DNA of 64,000 nucleotides from Cephalotus follicularis (GCA_001972305.1 BDDD01000052.1:205037-269036), one strand, 5' to 3'; counted from the first letter of the stretch, positions 1 through 12,790 are shown. Notes: a model not told the origin generated them from the sequence alone. Translations and numbers: made by a program.

Positions 1-1040
1 CCGCCCTCTAGACTTCCAACATTGTTGGTGACCATAATCACGATAATCTAATCCACGCCCATGAGCACCCTTAAGATATCGTAGAATCCGAATCACAATA
101 TTCCAGCGTGTGATTCTTGGAGACGTTAAGAATTGACTCACCACACTCATTGAGAATGCTATATCAGGTTGAGTGACTGTCAGATTGTTGAATTTTCCTA
201 CCCACCTTTGATATTTTTCAGGGTCATCCACTATTTCTCCATCCTCAACTACAAGGCTCACATTTTGATCCATTGGAGTGTCAACAGGTTTAAATCCCAG
301 CATTCGGGTTTTCTCCAGATGATCAAGAACATATTTCTCTTGTGATAAAGAGATGCCCTTATGGAATTTGGCCACCTCAATACCCAGGAAATACTTCAAT
401 CATCCCAAGTCATTAGTCTGAAACTTCTATTGAAGATGCGCTTTTAAATCAATAATATCAACCTGATCATCCTCAATAATAACAATATCATCAACATACA
501 CCATCAACAGAATTTTCCCAACATGAGACTGTCGATAAAATACTCAATGGTCACTATTACACTCTTGAACCACATAACCACATTTGTAAACCTTCCAAAC
601 CATACCCTAGGAGATTACTTCAACTCATATAACAATCGTTTAAGCTTACACACATGACCTAATTCCCACCGAGCAACAAAACCTCAAGGTTTCTCCATAT
701 ATATGGTCTTGTGAAGTTCCCTATTTAGAAAAGCATTCTTGACATCGAACTTGGCCAATGATGGACAACAACAAGAGAAATAAGTAATCTGATAGAGGAT
801 AACTTAGCCACGAGAGAAAAAGTATCAGAATAATCAACCCCATAAATTTGAGCATACCCTTTAGCCAACACACGAGCTTTCAACCGAGCAATAGAACCAT
901 CAGGATTAACTTTGACTACGTAAACCCATTTACAACCAATCAGAGATTTATCTTTGAGTAATGGGACCTGATCCCAAATACGATTATGCTCTAAGGCTCG
1001 TATTTCTTTGTAGCGACCCAAATTCTATGGATCGCTTCAC
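1..1040 (-). pseudogene. Copia pol fragment (reverse transcriptase to RNase H), fossil
   Basis: Read on the minus strand, this is the RT half of a Ty1/copia polyprotein. The upstream part (about 725-1021) has the copia RT entry motif IGCKWVYVVKVNPDGS followed by ARLKARVLAKGYAQ. Further on (about 430-540) lies the YVDDIVI catalytic box, and the 1-400 part reads like the RT tail (SQEKYVLDHLEKTRMLGFKP). No gag, protease or integrase adjoins it and no LTR pair can be assigned, so it is an isolated broken fragment that runs off the window start. Beyond about 1040 the sequence switches to unrelated LTR-like DNA. The same fragment recurs at 2976-3655 as part of a tandem duplication. Confidence 0.85.
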
Positions 1041-2975
1041 TACCTTCAACATGCATATTTAATTACTGTACTGAAATATATGCCTGTTTGCATATTTATG
1101 GACTAAATGGATTGAGGTATTTAATACCCATACAACTGATATGCATGAGGGTAGTTTTATGATTTAATTGAGAGTTATAAAACCTTACCGTACACCAAAA
1201 TGCACCAGATTACTCCCCACACACATAAACTACCCTAAACACTCTTTTTTTCTGATCCTAAGCCATTTCCTCTCATTCTCCATCACGAAAAAAAATCTCC
1301 TCACAACTGCCACTGTCGATTCTTAATCAAAGACCAAGGGAGGGATTTTGCTCGTTCTAGATACTGATTTCTTGAGGTTGGAGTGGATTGAAGTGAAGAT
1401 TGAACTTGAGTTGTTCCTTCATCTCCTCCTTTCTTCCTTTTTCTTCAAAGATAAAGCTCCTAGCAAAGTGGTAGAGTTTCTCTACCTGAAATGTGCCATG
1501 GATTCATGATTTATAGCTTCATTGGATTGATTAAATGTGATATAGTACTTTTAATGGATTGAATTGAAGGAATTAGATTTTTAGGTTAAAATGGGGGATT
1601 TTGACCTAGAAATTGAATGGGTGGCTCTACTAGATTAGGGATGGTTTAAAGTATTAAGTGAAGTGTATGGAGCTTGTTTTAACTGATTTACACAAGAAAA
1701 ATGGACTAAGGAACGAATTATGGCTTGAATTGAGTTTTAAGAAAACTGATATCCGGTTTCTAGAGCTGAAAGCGTTGACGCTTTCATCAAAAGCATCGAC
1801 GCCTTCCTTGTTATACAAAAAGAAAATCTTGCCTGCATTGTAAGCGTCGACACATAGCCCTAAAGCGTCGCCGCTTACAAGTCGTATTTCAATGGGTTTT
1901 CAAGGATACCCTTCAATGCCTAGCCTTGTTGGCAGTGCGTAGCTAACCGACAACACTTAGCCCATAGCGTCGCTGCTTAGTGAGTTTTCACACAACATGA
2001 ACCCACTACCTCTCGTTACCGACGATGCCAAGCTTAACATTTGACTCCTAGAACCAAAGTGTCACCGCCTAATCTAAGACATCTTTGTTTAAAAGATGTC
2101 AGCATTTTTAAATGTATTTTAAGAATATTTTTCTAATTAATTTCTTTCGGAACCTTTCCTTGACTCATGTGTATTTTTAAAAGTTGGTTTAAACATGGTT
2201 TTAATTGTGGATCTATCTTGGATTGATTCCCGTAATAAATGATTGTTCTATAACCGAAATGAAATGTTTTCTACAAGGATTAGTAAGGAATTAGAATGAG
2301 AGATATTAACGTATGGAGATATGAGGATTATTAGAGTATGGTGTGTTGTATGGTATGATTGTATGGTACGTGTTAATATAATAGAGTGACCCTAAGGTAC
2401 GTGAATATTGGTTGAGCTCCTACGTGTCGGCAACAAATACTAGTTAATCTCTGGCGTATATATCCACAGGCAACTAGACCCAGTAGAGCTATGTTGTGTA
2501 TATCCATCCGCAACTTGGGGGTGAGAGTTTTAGTTGAGGTTTGATGTCAATATTCACAGGCAACTAAACCTAGTTGAGCTCTGGCGCCTGTATTCTCTAG
2601 CGGCTAGAAATTCTAGTCAAGCTCCCTTGTGTATATCCAAGGGCCGCTAGATATACTTTCTTATAAGGGAGGTCGTTAACTTTATAGGTTGTTATATGTT
2701 GTATGGACGTGCTTGGACGTATGGTATGACATTGATTGTCTGTTAGATGTATGGATAGGTTGTATGCTTAGGTCCTATTTGTATATGTCAGTATGGGATG
2801 GTGGTATATAAATGGTTGACCAAAATTGACATTCATGCATATAACATGATATGCATTATAACTGTTTATAACTGTTCATTCATTCGTTCATCACACATGG
2901 GGTTATTCTATGAGGTCGTTTGATGTCCGAGGATGGGGTTATATTTTGGATATCAGATAGAGGAGCTAAAGGTAG
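1041..2975. repeat. LTR-like non-coding segment, copy 1 of a composite unit
   Basis: No coding capacity is visible. The segment matches 13381-15313 along almost its whole length, for example the shared stretch around 1063-1135 and 13381-13450. It has the look of a gypsy LTR. There is a TATA-like patch near 1215-1230, a pyrimidine-rich leader at 1240-1300 and 1420-1450, and a cluster of GCGTCGACGC-like palindromes at about 1770-2090. A diverged tandem repeat of roughly 50 bp built on TTGAGCTCC follows at about 2400-2660. Its true element ends cannot be fixed because it is fused to copia RT fragments on both sides. Confidence 0.6.
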
Positions 2976-3655
2976 CAATAAATACTTAAATTGTCCCAAG
3001 TCATTGGTCTGAAACTTCTGTTGAAGATACACCTTTAAATCACCAATATCAACCTGATCATCCTCAGTAATAACAATATCATCAACATACACCATCAACA
3101 GAATTTTTCCTACATGAGGCTGTCCATAAAATAATGAGTGGTCACTATTACATTGAGATAACCCAAACCATAGAACCACATTTGTAAATCTCCCCAAACC
3201 ATGCCATAGGAGATTTCTTCAACCCATGTAATGATTGTTTAGGCTTAGATGCATGACCTAACTCCCACCGAGCAACAAAAACTCGAGTTTTCTCCATATA
3301 TACGTTCTTGTGAAGTTCCCCATTTAGAAAAGCATTCTTGACATCGAACTTGCCAGTGATGGACAACAACAGGAGAAATAAGTAATATGATGGAGGCTAA
3401 CTTAGCCACAAGAGAAAAAGTATCAGAATAATCAACCCATAAACTTGTGCATACCCTTTAGTCACTAAGCGAGCTATCAACCAAGCAATAGAACCATCAG
3501 GATTAACTTTGATTGCACAAACCCATTTACAACCAATCGCAAATTTACCTTTCGATAATGGGACCAGATCCCAAATATGATTATGCTCTAAGGCCCGCAT
3601 TTCTTTGTAGTGACCCAAATTCTATGGATCGCTTTACTACCTTTAGCATACATAT
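2976..3655 (-). pseudogene. Copia RT fragment, second copy, fossil
   Basis: This is the minus-strand copy of the RT region also seen at about 375-1040. It shares the YVDDIVI box (about 3070-3100), HKNVYMEK (about 3280-3310) and IGCKWVCAIKVNPDGS (about 3490-3540). It is shorter than copy 1 because it starts within the RT at the duplication joint. It is broken and has no partner domains. Its far side (3600-3664) carries the same non-coding flank as copy 1 and then meets solo LTR-C. Confidence 0.85.
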
Positions 3656-4454
3656 GTAATTACTTTTAATGCCCCAGAATTTCATAAATCATTATTGTGA
3701 TATTGGTGCAGTGTACGGCCGTAATAAAGCCGATAGAGGCCCAGAGCAATAAAAGGCATTGCTCATTGAAGCCCACAATTATAAAGCCCAAATGGTTAAT
3801 AAAACCTATTTTTAATGCGCACCTGTAAGGCCCAAGGTTCATATTATTATTACTGTTATTTTAGTGGGCGGTTGGATGAATTAATATCTCAATGCGTGGA
3901 GTAGTCGGGACTCAAGCCTTAATATTTGTTGGTAAATGCCAATAAGAAAGCCCAAAGAATAATAAAGAAAGAAGGAGACACGGGCGCATAGCGTGTCCGT
4001 GCGAAGAAAGAAAGAAAGAGGCGAGGGAGAGAGCGCGGGACAAAGAGTGGGAGAGCGCACAGGAGAAGAACGGCGCCGGAGCGAGCCCCCGGACCAGGAT
4101 AAGACGGCGAGCAACCCAGGCCCTCAACCCGTCGGTAACCTCTCTCTCTTCTTCTCTTTTCTCTCTTTTCTTCTATTCTCTTCCCTGACGTTGTGCGTCT
4201 CGGCTGTGCGATTTCACCGCCGTTAGCTTCGTGGATTGAGCGGGTATTCTTCTAGAAGGCTAGCTCTGCCCATTTTGATGATGGTTGTAATAACCGCAAT
4301 TTCAATCGATGTATATTGATCCAATTATTGAAATAAAATATACATTTTAATTGAGTTATTGTCCAATTATTATATTCTTCTGTGTTGATTTACGTTTGGA
4401 TTGAATGGAGGTTCATTTTGGTGAAAATCGAACTTGAGAAACCCTAAAATAGCC

Positions 4455-4575
4455 CTTGGCAGCCGACTACCACAGGGGAAAGTCGACTGCCTGGTTTGTG
4501 AAGGGGCAGCCGACTGTCACAGGGGAGCAGTCGACTGCCTGATGCGTGATGAGGACAGTCGACTGGCCCATGCAT
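4455..4575. repeat. CAGTCGACTG palindrome cluster in LTR-B (first group)
   Basis: Several copies of cagtcgactg or one-base variants lie 15-40 bp apart. A perfect 10-bp palindrome is at 4528-4537. A second group of the same motif lies at 5625-5745 in the same LTR. Confidence 0.85.
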
Positions 4576-5624
4576 CCAGTTGACTGGAATTGCGCAGAAC
4601 AGGTGTCTGTGCATGCCTGTTAAACTGAACTAAGGGGAGAATGCATGGGGGGCAGGTGTCACTCGAGACAGGGCTGCCAGAACATGCAATTAGAGTGCTT
4701 GCATGCCCTCTGTTCTACCTGCAATTTGCAGTCCTGCAACCTGCAAGAATCAAAGAGAGAAAAGGGTAGGAAAGGAGGTGCATGTGAGAGAGAGAAGAAG
4801 GGAGAGCAGGCTGAGTTATGGCTCTGGCGAATTCAAATCCCTGAGCCTTTATATCAACTTCTAGCAGCTGTGTGTGAGTGTTGGAAACACTAAAGATTGA
4901 GGAGAATTGCTGGAATTGGTGAAGGAGCTTGCATGTGGATGGTTTAGAGCTCAAAGGAGGAACTTGGGAACTTGGACTTCTCCTGGTAAGTTCCAAATCC
5001 GAGGTCTCTGTTAATATGTTATTGATGTAACTAGGAACGTTGATATCTCCTGTTAATGGATTAGAATCAACAAACTCTTAGAATTGGAATAGAAGGTATT
5101 AAATGGTTCAAGTGCAAATGGGTGTATATAATCTCTAGATGGGATTATAGTTGATGTTAAGGTCAAGATATGCTCACTGGTTCCCTAAATCTATATATGC
5201 ATCTTCTGTCAACACACATTAGGATCAAGAATCCGAAATTGAATAGTAGTTTACATAGAATGCAAGGAAGTTGTTAAATGGAAGTTAAAACTTGGGGAAC
5301 TTGATGATTAAGCTACTGTTGATTGTAACTGTTATAAGTAATTACTGAACATAATGTTACTGATGCATGTATCCATAAACATGCATGTTTAGATTATAAC
5401 CTACTGGATTGAAAGATTGTTGATGAAAGTGACTTGGGGAACTCAAAGAGAAAGGTCAAACTCAATTGATCTTGGGATAGCATTTGAGGTAGAGGTAGTG
5501 ATATGTTATGGAAGATAGTATGCATATTATGTATGTTCATTTTCCGCATTATTACATGCCTTGATTGTATTAAAATTGGACATGGAATTGCATACGAACT
5601 GCCACTGCCTACACTGTCTGGGCA

Positions 5625-5745
5625 GAAGCAGTTGACTGTTCAGAATTACAGTCGACTACTCAACCTATCCAGTCGACTGCCAAGGCAAGGCAGTCGACTA
5701 CTCAACCAAACAGTCGACTATTCTTGAGGGCAGCCGACTGTCCTG
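5625..5745. repeat. CAGTCGACTG palindrome cluster in LTR-B (second group)
   Basis: About six copies of the agtcgact core sit within 120 bp, separated by irregular spacers. The spacing is not a strict tandem period, so this is a motif cluster and not a minisatellite. Confidence 0.85.
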
Positions 5746-7824
5746 GGTAGAAATTGCATAACATTGATTGAATTGCTACTGTTTTGAATTGTTATTGAAT
5801 TGTATATGCTACCACCACCTAGTATATACTGTTGGATGTTAATTAACATCGCTACTATTGATATTTCAACGATCGAACGAACTATGTGCTATATGCACCA
5901 TTTATGGGTTAAACACCATTTTCAAACGAAAACTATTATTTACAAGGAACTACTGATTTATCAATTACTGTTTATCACCTACTGTTTCATATTCTAATGA
6001 TTGAATCAACTGTGTGCTATATGCACAATACATGATATTATCCTATCATTTTCGAATGAACACTTATTGTTTAAAAGGAACTACGGATTTTCCTCCTACA
6101 TGAGAGGTACCTACTATTTTGTTTCCTCATCTGGAAACCACTACTGTACTGATATCGTTTTCCTCATACGAGATGTACGATCACTGAAATGATATATGTT
6201 TCTAAAGAAAACACTTGATATTGCATATTATTTGTGTATGTAATATTACTACTGAATTGTACTGATTGAATTGATCGTCTATGTTTACTGCCGTAGTTAG
6301 TGATGGAGGATATCACTGATTATGGATGTGATCCTGGGTGCCAGGAGTTGGCCAGAGTATCACCCAAATGTCTGCCTTGCAGAATTACCGTTAAACTACC
6401 CGTCAACGCCGGTAGTAAATGTTACCTGATCTGTCATCCTCGGTGCATAGGGTGATAGTTAGGTGGTGCACAGTTGGTGCTAGGAGTTAGCGATATGTGA
6501 CACCCAAACCACTGAATGAATTGATTGTACCCTTGTGAGGTATCTTTGCATATGAACTGTTTATGGCCACTTGGCATGATTGCTTATATATTGGCACACT
6601 GAAATGATATTTTATATAAACTGTCATACATGTTGCATTCATATATTCCTTAGCATCCATTATCTTCCTACTTAGCCAAGTGAGGACAACGGCTAACCCC
6701 TACAATTTCAGATTGAGCGAAGACGTTGGAGTCGCCGCTGAAGCTTGGAGAGCTTCTTTTGTCGTCTTAAGGTTGTTGTTTACTTTTGAAGTATTGTAAT
6801 GAACGAATCATACCTCGTTATGTTATTTTCCTTATGTAAGGATGATTTATGTTGTATTACCCACACGTAGTATGGGCTGCGTGCGGACGACTTGAGTTTT
6901 TATATTCCGGCTTATTGACTGCTTGCGCATATTGTTTTCGTATTATTAAACGAAATGCTGGAATGTACGTTTAAATACTGATATCACCATATATGCTTGT
7001 CTTATGGTGTGGAACCGAAAAACGGGCTGTGACAATGGTTAAGGCGTTTCTCGGCCGGAATCTATCGGAATCAGTCGACTGAGTCAACTCAGTCGTTCTG
7101 ACTCACTGCCTCCTATGACCGTGCGATTAGCTCTGAGTCTCTGTGAGTCTTGGGTAGTGATGCGTAGAACTGCTGGTTTTGTGGTGTTTTTGGGTGGTGA
7201 TCGAAGTTGTTGAAGTCCGTCGAGTTGACTCAGTGAGTCAAACTCACTGTCGGCTGTGACAAGGCATTTTGCGCTAAGTCTCGGGGAGTCTCCGATGGTT
7301 CTGTCTAGATCGTCCAATGTGGAGTATGTTTATGGGTGTCGCCGGAGCTAGGGGAATTTGCCAAAATCTGGCCAGAGCTCCGTTGACAGCAGTGTTGATT
7401 CTTGTACGTTGAGCGTAACGGGAACGTGTTGTATAAGCAGTGTGAAAGAAGTGATCAAGGATAGGAGGTTCCCAAGCGATGACGATTTGATATCCAATTC
7501 AAGCTTGGAGTGGAGTTCCTGTACTAGACTTGGGAGCTCAGACGCTCAGATTGTGATCTTGAAGAGGTGGACTACGATTTGTAACTTGGAATATGAGGTA
7601 GGGATTATATAACTGTGATTTTGAGTTTGATTATAATGAGTTTCATTTGGTGAAATGCATAAATGTTATGGATTGTGGATTGTGTAAATGCTATGGTTGT
7701 TATTGATAGACAATCTGCCATGCATGTTGTGATTTGGACAGAAAATGGACTGAGTTCCATGAGTTGAATGCTTGATTTCCACCTGTATTGTTGTGTTGTG
7801 GTGAGGAAGACGAGTTCTGGTTTT

Positions 7825-8240
7825 GAACACATCGACACCTAGAGGAAAGACGTCGATGCCTTAGACTGTTATACGGGGAGGAAGACGCTTAAAGCATCGT
7901 CGCCATGAAGTGACGTCGACGCCCAGAGATAAAGGCACTGATGCTTAAGGTTCCTACCTTAAAGCATCGACGCCAAAAGAGATATGACGTTGACGCCTAA
8001 GGCTCCAGCCTTAAAACGTCAACGCCAGGGAGTGAAGCGATGATGCTTAAAGGACTATCATGGACGTTGATGCCTAGAGAGGGTACAAGTTAATGCCTAA
8101 GAGAAATTTTGTACACGTTGACGGCTAGGTTATGTGTTGACGCCTAAAGGAACTGTTGTAAACGTTAACGCCAAAGGTATGAGTTGGCGCCTAAGAGAAT
8201 GGACATACACATCGACACCTAGAAGGTACAAGTTGATGCC
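7825..8240. repeat. TCGA-palindrome cluster in LTR-C (gcgtcgacgcc type)
   Basis: There are more than ten degenerate repeats of the form (a)cgtcgacgcc(taaa), alternating with their reverse complement, for example gacgtcgacgccc near 7914. The Cop-D insertion lies immediately downstream (8260). Confidence 0.8.
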
Positions 8241-8259
8241 AAAAGGGTTGCTTGCATAT

Positions 8260-8961
8260 TGAAATAACTATATGGCAACTTTTAGATAATAAATTTGTTT
8301 GCGGAAAAGACAAATTAAACTATGAATATAAAAAAGCACACAAAAACAATCAAACAATTACAAATAATAAAGAGAGAGAGTTAGAGAGATGCAAACACGG
8401 TTTATAGTGGTTCGACAAAATCCGTGCCTACGTCCACTTTCTCAAGAACCCCTTGAGATTCCACTAGAGACCACTAGCAACCTTTGATTTCGGCTTGCGG
8501 GTGCAAATCAAAGAAAACTACCTTACACTTGATTTTGGGTTCCGGGTGAAAATCAACTAAACACCTTACAAGGGTTCACTCCCCTCAATATTCTCACTAA
8601 GGGTTTTAACACCCTTCGTACAAAGAAGGATTTGTAAAGATGGTTTGTGTTTACAAAGTAACCTCTCAAAGGTTGGATATGAAAGTGTAAGATTACAAGC
8701 CTTGAGCTTTGATTTGCATAAAGCGCTGACGCTTTATTCCTGAGCGTCGCCGCTTTGAGTTCTTCAACTGATTCCACAAGTCACTGTTTTTAACCGCTGA
8801 TACAAGCTCCTTAAGCGTTGACACTTTGGTCTAAACCGCTGGCGCTTTCCATTAGACCGTCGACGCTTTGATCAGTTTTATCTTTTACTTGCACAGAAAG
8901 TAACAATGTTAAATGCAAATATGTAATCATTAAAACTTAGGATTGAGACTAAAAGTCATCA
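8260..8961 (-). repeat. Cop-D 3' LTR (minus-strand sense)
   Basis: It matches 11111-12162 end to end apart from a length difference. It carries a palindrome cluster (about 8718-8870) of the aaagcgctgacgcttt and gcgtcgccgcttt kind. In the element's own sense that cluster lies in U3, close to the LTR start. Confidence 0.9.
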
Positions 8962-9469
8962 ATCTCCCCCTTTTTGATGATTACAAAGATTTGCTACAAT
9001 AAGGAAAAAAAATGTATAACAATTCATAACAGTAAGTACATTTCAATGATAGATTTCCTTTAGGTACCAATTTAAAAACTTTAGATAAACTCCCCCTTAA
9101 TGTAAGCTATCAATTTTTCCTTAAGCCAAAAGCATTCTCCTCCTTTTTGTTAACATCAAAAACATTATTTCAGCAGTTATGATATCATATTGACAAAATT
9201 AAAGGGATACCAATTTGAAAGATAAAATTTGATTCAAAGAGAGCATTTTATCATTGCATAAAAATCTTGTATTAAAAAATATTACCTCCCCCTTAACAAA
9301 TGCTTTTTCCCCTTACTTTTGTACTTGAACATTTTGAAAAAACAACTCCAAGTACACCTACAAAAACAAGGTTTAAGTTTTTGGTACCCATTTGAACTTG
9401 GGTCCTTGCAAGTTAGTCACAAAAGTTCCTTTAGGAACGCAAATTTTTTTAGTTCTACCAAAACAAAAA

Positions 9470-11057
9470 TTATTTTTATAAATGCAAGAGGTAGAAACAT
9501 GTCATAGTCTACCACAATAATTGCAAATAATTTTAGGCTCATTTTTCTTAACAAAGAAATTATTAAAATGTTTGATATTATTCATTTCTCCATAGCCGAG
9601 ACCGGCTTTGTCAAAAACACATCTTTGAAGTCCTAGTAGGCTATCCAATGTGTCACTACTATTAGAGAACTTAGAAAAAGTCTTCTTCAAAGCATCAATT
9701 TCAATTTTCAATTTTCCATTTTATTCCATTGAATCACTTGATAATTTTGAAGAAACATTTAAAACTTCAATCTTATTCATATAGAAGCTATTCTTATTCT
9801 TTAGAGATTCAATTTTACTTATATATTTGGTATTTTCACTCTTTAGATTTTCAATTTCTTTAGACATGGACATAGCATTTTTCTTTAGGGATTTGTTCTT
9901 TAAACACACATTTTCATATTCAACATACAACTTCTCATAAGCATTTTGCAATTCATCAAAAAAAATTGTACCTCATTATCACTTTCTTCTTCATTAGCAT
10001 CTTCTTCCATAGAGTCACTTTGGGTTTCTGCATGTGCCATGAGAGCAAGATTTACTACCTCTTCATCACTTTCACTTTCTTCAGAGCTTGAGGGATCACT
10101 ATCATCCCAAGTGGCTACCATTGCTTTCTTCTTCTCGGAATGCTCATTCTTCTTCTTGAATTGCTCTTTGTTGAATTTCTCTTTCTTCTTAAGATTTGGG
10201 CACTCGTTTTTGAAATGACCCGGATTTTTGCATTCATAGCAAGTTGGTCCTTCCTTTTTGCTCGATTCTTCATCTTAAGGGAATTTATTTTTGAAGGCCT
10301 TTTTGCCTTTTTGACTCTTGAGGAACTTCTTGAATTGTTTGGAAATAAGAACAATATCATCATCTTCATCGCTCTCACTTTCTTCCCTTAAGGCTTTTAA
10401 GGCAATCGTCTTCTTCTTTTTGGCTTCCACATGCTCATGATTCTTCATCGTTGTCTCATGTGTCATCAAAGAGCCAAAGATTTTCCTCAATAGCCGTCAC
10501 CTTTGGAGTCCAATTCTTCGGCAAGCACCTTAAGATTTTCCTTACAAGTTCTTCGTTAGAATAAGATTTGCCAAGATTTTTAAGAGAATTAGCGATTGTA
10601 GTAAAGCGTGTAAACATGTCACTTATACATTCAACATTATGCATCATAAACAATTCATACTCATGTACAAGCATGCTTATTTTTGATTCCTTTACTTGGT
10701 TAGTCCCTTCATATGTAACTTCTAACAAGTCCCACATTTCTTTGGCCGTGTCGCAAGAGGAAATGCGATTAAACTCATTTGTCCCCATGGCACAAAATAA
10801 AACATGTTTAGCTTTTGAGTTTAATTGAAGCATCCTAAAATCATTATCATTATACTCATTTTCGGGTTTAATTGATTCTACTCCTTCTATCGTTCTTGTG
10901 GGCATCCTAGGACCATTTACAATAATGTGCCATAATTGATAGTCTAAGGATTGTAGAAAAATCATCATTCTAGTTTTCCAAAAACTATAATTGTTTCCGT
11001 CGGTCTAGTTATGGAAGAACCTTCTAATCCTATGTTTAGATTCATAGAAGTTGCCAT
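9470..11057 (-). pseudogene. Gag of Cop-D (UBN2-type capsid plus zinc knuckle), fossil
   Basis: The best-kept stretch (10456-10968) reads as a UBN2/DUF4219-type copia gag. It includes SLDYQLWHIIVNGP, LQLNSKAKHVLFCAMG, MWDLLEVTYEGTNQVKESK and LRCLPKNWTPKVTAIEE. Downstream are lysine-rich sequence, a CX2CX4HX4C knuckle (CYECKNPGHFKNECP, about 10197-10245), an acidic coiled-coil-like region and a partial second knuckle near 9510. The start codon is probably the ATG at 11057, just inside the primer site. The frame has a few breaks. It is clearly homologous to the Cop-C gag at 53656-55197. Confidence 0.88.
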
Positions 11058-11097
11058 GGATCTTTATCTCTAACAATTAAGAATTATGAGATAACCG

Positions 11098-11110
11098 CTC
11101 TGATACCAAT
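11098..11110 (-). other. Primer-binding site of Cop-D
   Basis: On the minus strand it reads ATTGGTATCAGAG directly next to the 5' LTR. This complements the 3' end of initiator Met-tRNA, the usual plant copia primer. Confidence 0.85.
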
Positions 11111-12162
11111 TGAAATAACTATATGGCAACTTTTAGATAATAAATTTGTTTGCGGAAAAGACAAATTAAACTATGAATATAATAAAGCACACAAAAACAA
11201 TCAAACAATTACAAATAATAAAGAGTGAGAGTTAGAGAGATGCAAACACGGTTTATAGTGGTTCGGCAAAATCCATGCCTACATCCACTTTCTCAAGAAC
11301 CCCTTGAGATTCCACTAGAGACCACTAGCAACCTTTGATTTCGACTTGCGGGTGCAAATCAAAGAAAACCACCTTACACTTGATTTTGGGTTATGGGTGC
11401 AAATCAACTAAACACCTTACAAGGGTTCACTCCCCTCAATATTCTCACTAAGGGTTTTAACACCCTTTGTACAAAGAAGGATTTGTAAAGATGGTTTGTG
11501 TTTACAAAGTAACCTCTCAAAGGTTGGATATGAAAGTGTAAGATTACAAGCCTTGAGCTTTGATGGATTTGACAATTGAAGCTTTTCTCTTACTAAGTTC
11601 TTTTCTTTTGCTTGAAAGTGGAAGTTGTTGAACTCTAGTTCTTAGATTGTGCAAAAGTCTCCTTGATCTTCATTCTTGGCTTCTATTTATTGTAGATTTA
11701 AGTTTCTAGCCGTTGTGGAGCTAATAGAGCCGTTGGAGAAGCATTGGAACTTGTTGTATCCGAAACGGTCCTCAAAAAGTGGTCTATTTAATTTCTGCCC
11801 GTGCCCAAAGTTTCGCCGGAGTAGCACTAAGTGCCGACGCTTATGTTACCGTTATGTGTATGAATTTGAATTTCTCGCTTAGACCGCTGGCGCTTTAATC
11901 TGTGAGTCGATTGCTTGCATAAAGCGCTGACGCTTTATTCCTGAGCGTCGCCGCTTTGAGTTCTTCAACTGATTCCACAAGTCACTGTTTTTAACCGCTG
12001 ATACAAGCTCCTTAAGTGTTGACGCTTTGGTCCAAACCGCTGGCGCTTTCCATTAGACCGTCGGCGCTTTGATCAGTTTTATCTTTTACTTGCACAGAAA
12101 GTAACAATGTTAAATGCAAATATGTAATCATTAAAACTTAGGATTGAGACTAAAAGTCAACA
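11111..12162 (-). repeat. Cop-D 5' LTR (minus-strand sense) with TATA box
   Basis: It is the longer of the two LTRs. On the minus strand a TATA-like AATAAATA lies at 11684-11691. The TCGA-type palindrome cluster (11820-12070) is upstream of this TATA box, so it is promoter-proximal U3 DNA. The end abuts TSD catat at 12163. Confidence 0.85.
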
Positions 12163-12559
12163 CATATTACTATGGATTGAGTTGTAGATTGAGATGTGAA
12201 TGATTTCTAAAGTGTTTTATCATTTTAGAAAGTGCATACATGATTTTATTATAAATCATTATTTTACATGAAATATTATATTTCAACGGATTGAAACGCG
12301 GTTTCAAAGATGGTTACGTATTTTGAATAAATATGTTTTGACAAGTATTTTATGACATATAAATTACTTGATGACGAATTTGGAAAGGATTTATTATATA
12401 TATCCAAATGGTTATATGATTTCAAACGTTTATGAACATATAAATTACTTGGGACATATTGGACTGAATTGATTGATTGTGATTGTTACACCGTTAGTGC
12501 GGTGACGGAAGTTGTCACTTACTCTAATGGTGGGTGTTGCCTTAGGAGCGCCACACCTT

Positions 12560-12790
12560 AAGCTTTCCCAGCCTACATACCGGTTAGCCTACGCACTTTT
12601 CTAGCCTTGGACGGTTAGTATTGTTGACATCATTGGATTGGTCGAGCTTTCCCAGCCTATGTGCCGGTTAGCCTATGCGCTTTCCTATGTACCGGTTAGC
12701 CTACGCGCTTTCCTAGCCTTGGACGGTTAGCATCGATATGAGGGTTAGCATCATTGTTGATCGAGCTTTCCCAACCTAGATATTACCAAC
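12560..12790 (+). repeat. Diverged tandem repeat in LTR-C
   Basis: Four or so copies of a block containing gagctttcccagcc, gccggttagcc and ccttggacggttagc recur with varying spacers. It lies between the palindrome cluster and the terminal inverted repeat, as in the other gypsy LTRs here. Confidence 0.7.

Larger units (their letters stand above)
4286..7034 (+). mobile_element. Gypsy solo LTR (LTR-B), 2749 bp, with perfect TSD
   Basis: The element begins TGTAATAACC, ends GGGCTGTGACA and is flanked by the identical 5-bp duplication atggt (4281-4285 and 7035-7039). It has no internal region or second LTR, so it is a solo LTR left by LTR-LTR recombination. It holds two groups of CAGTCGACTG palindromes (4455-4575 and 5625-5745) and a duplicated block on the theme of gtgccaggagttggc (about 6330-6510). 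A TTAGCC/GGCTAA inverted repeat (6672-6696) sits about 340 bp before its end. The same family supplies the 3' LTR of Gyp-C at 58508-59854. It lies within LTR-C and is therefore younger than it. Confidence 0.92.
8260..12162 (-). mobile_element. Cop-D: gag-only SIRE/Maximus-like copia element (non-autonomous), complete ends
   Basis: The two LTRs (8260-8961 and 11111-12162) start TGAAATAAC and end CA on the plus strand. They bracket a 2.1 kb interior flanked by the perfect duplication catat (8255-8259 and 12163-12167). The interior, read on the minus strand, has a primer site reading TGGTATCAGAG (11098-11110) and a gag gene. A long non-coding tail follows, ending in a purine tract (AAAAAGGGGGAG, about 8965-8977) next to the 3' LTR. 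No protease, integrase, RT or RNase H is present. The LTRs differ in length. This organisation matches TR-GAG elements described in plants, which depend on an autonomous relative. It lies within LTR-C. Confidence 0.9.

Noticed and set aside
3960-4130. GC-richer patch with overlapping frames, considered as a host first exon
   Set aside because: It is inside LTR-C, whose counterpart in Gyp-A has similar leader-like sequence. Fits an LTR leader.
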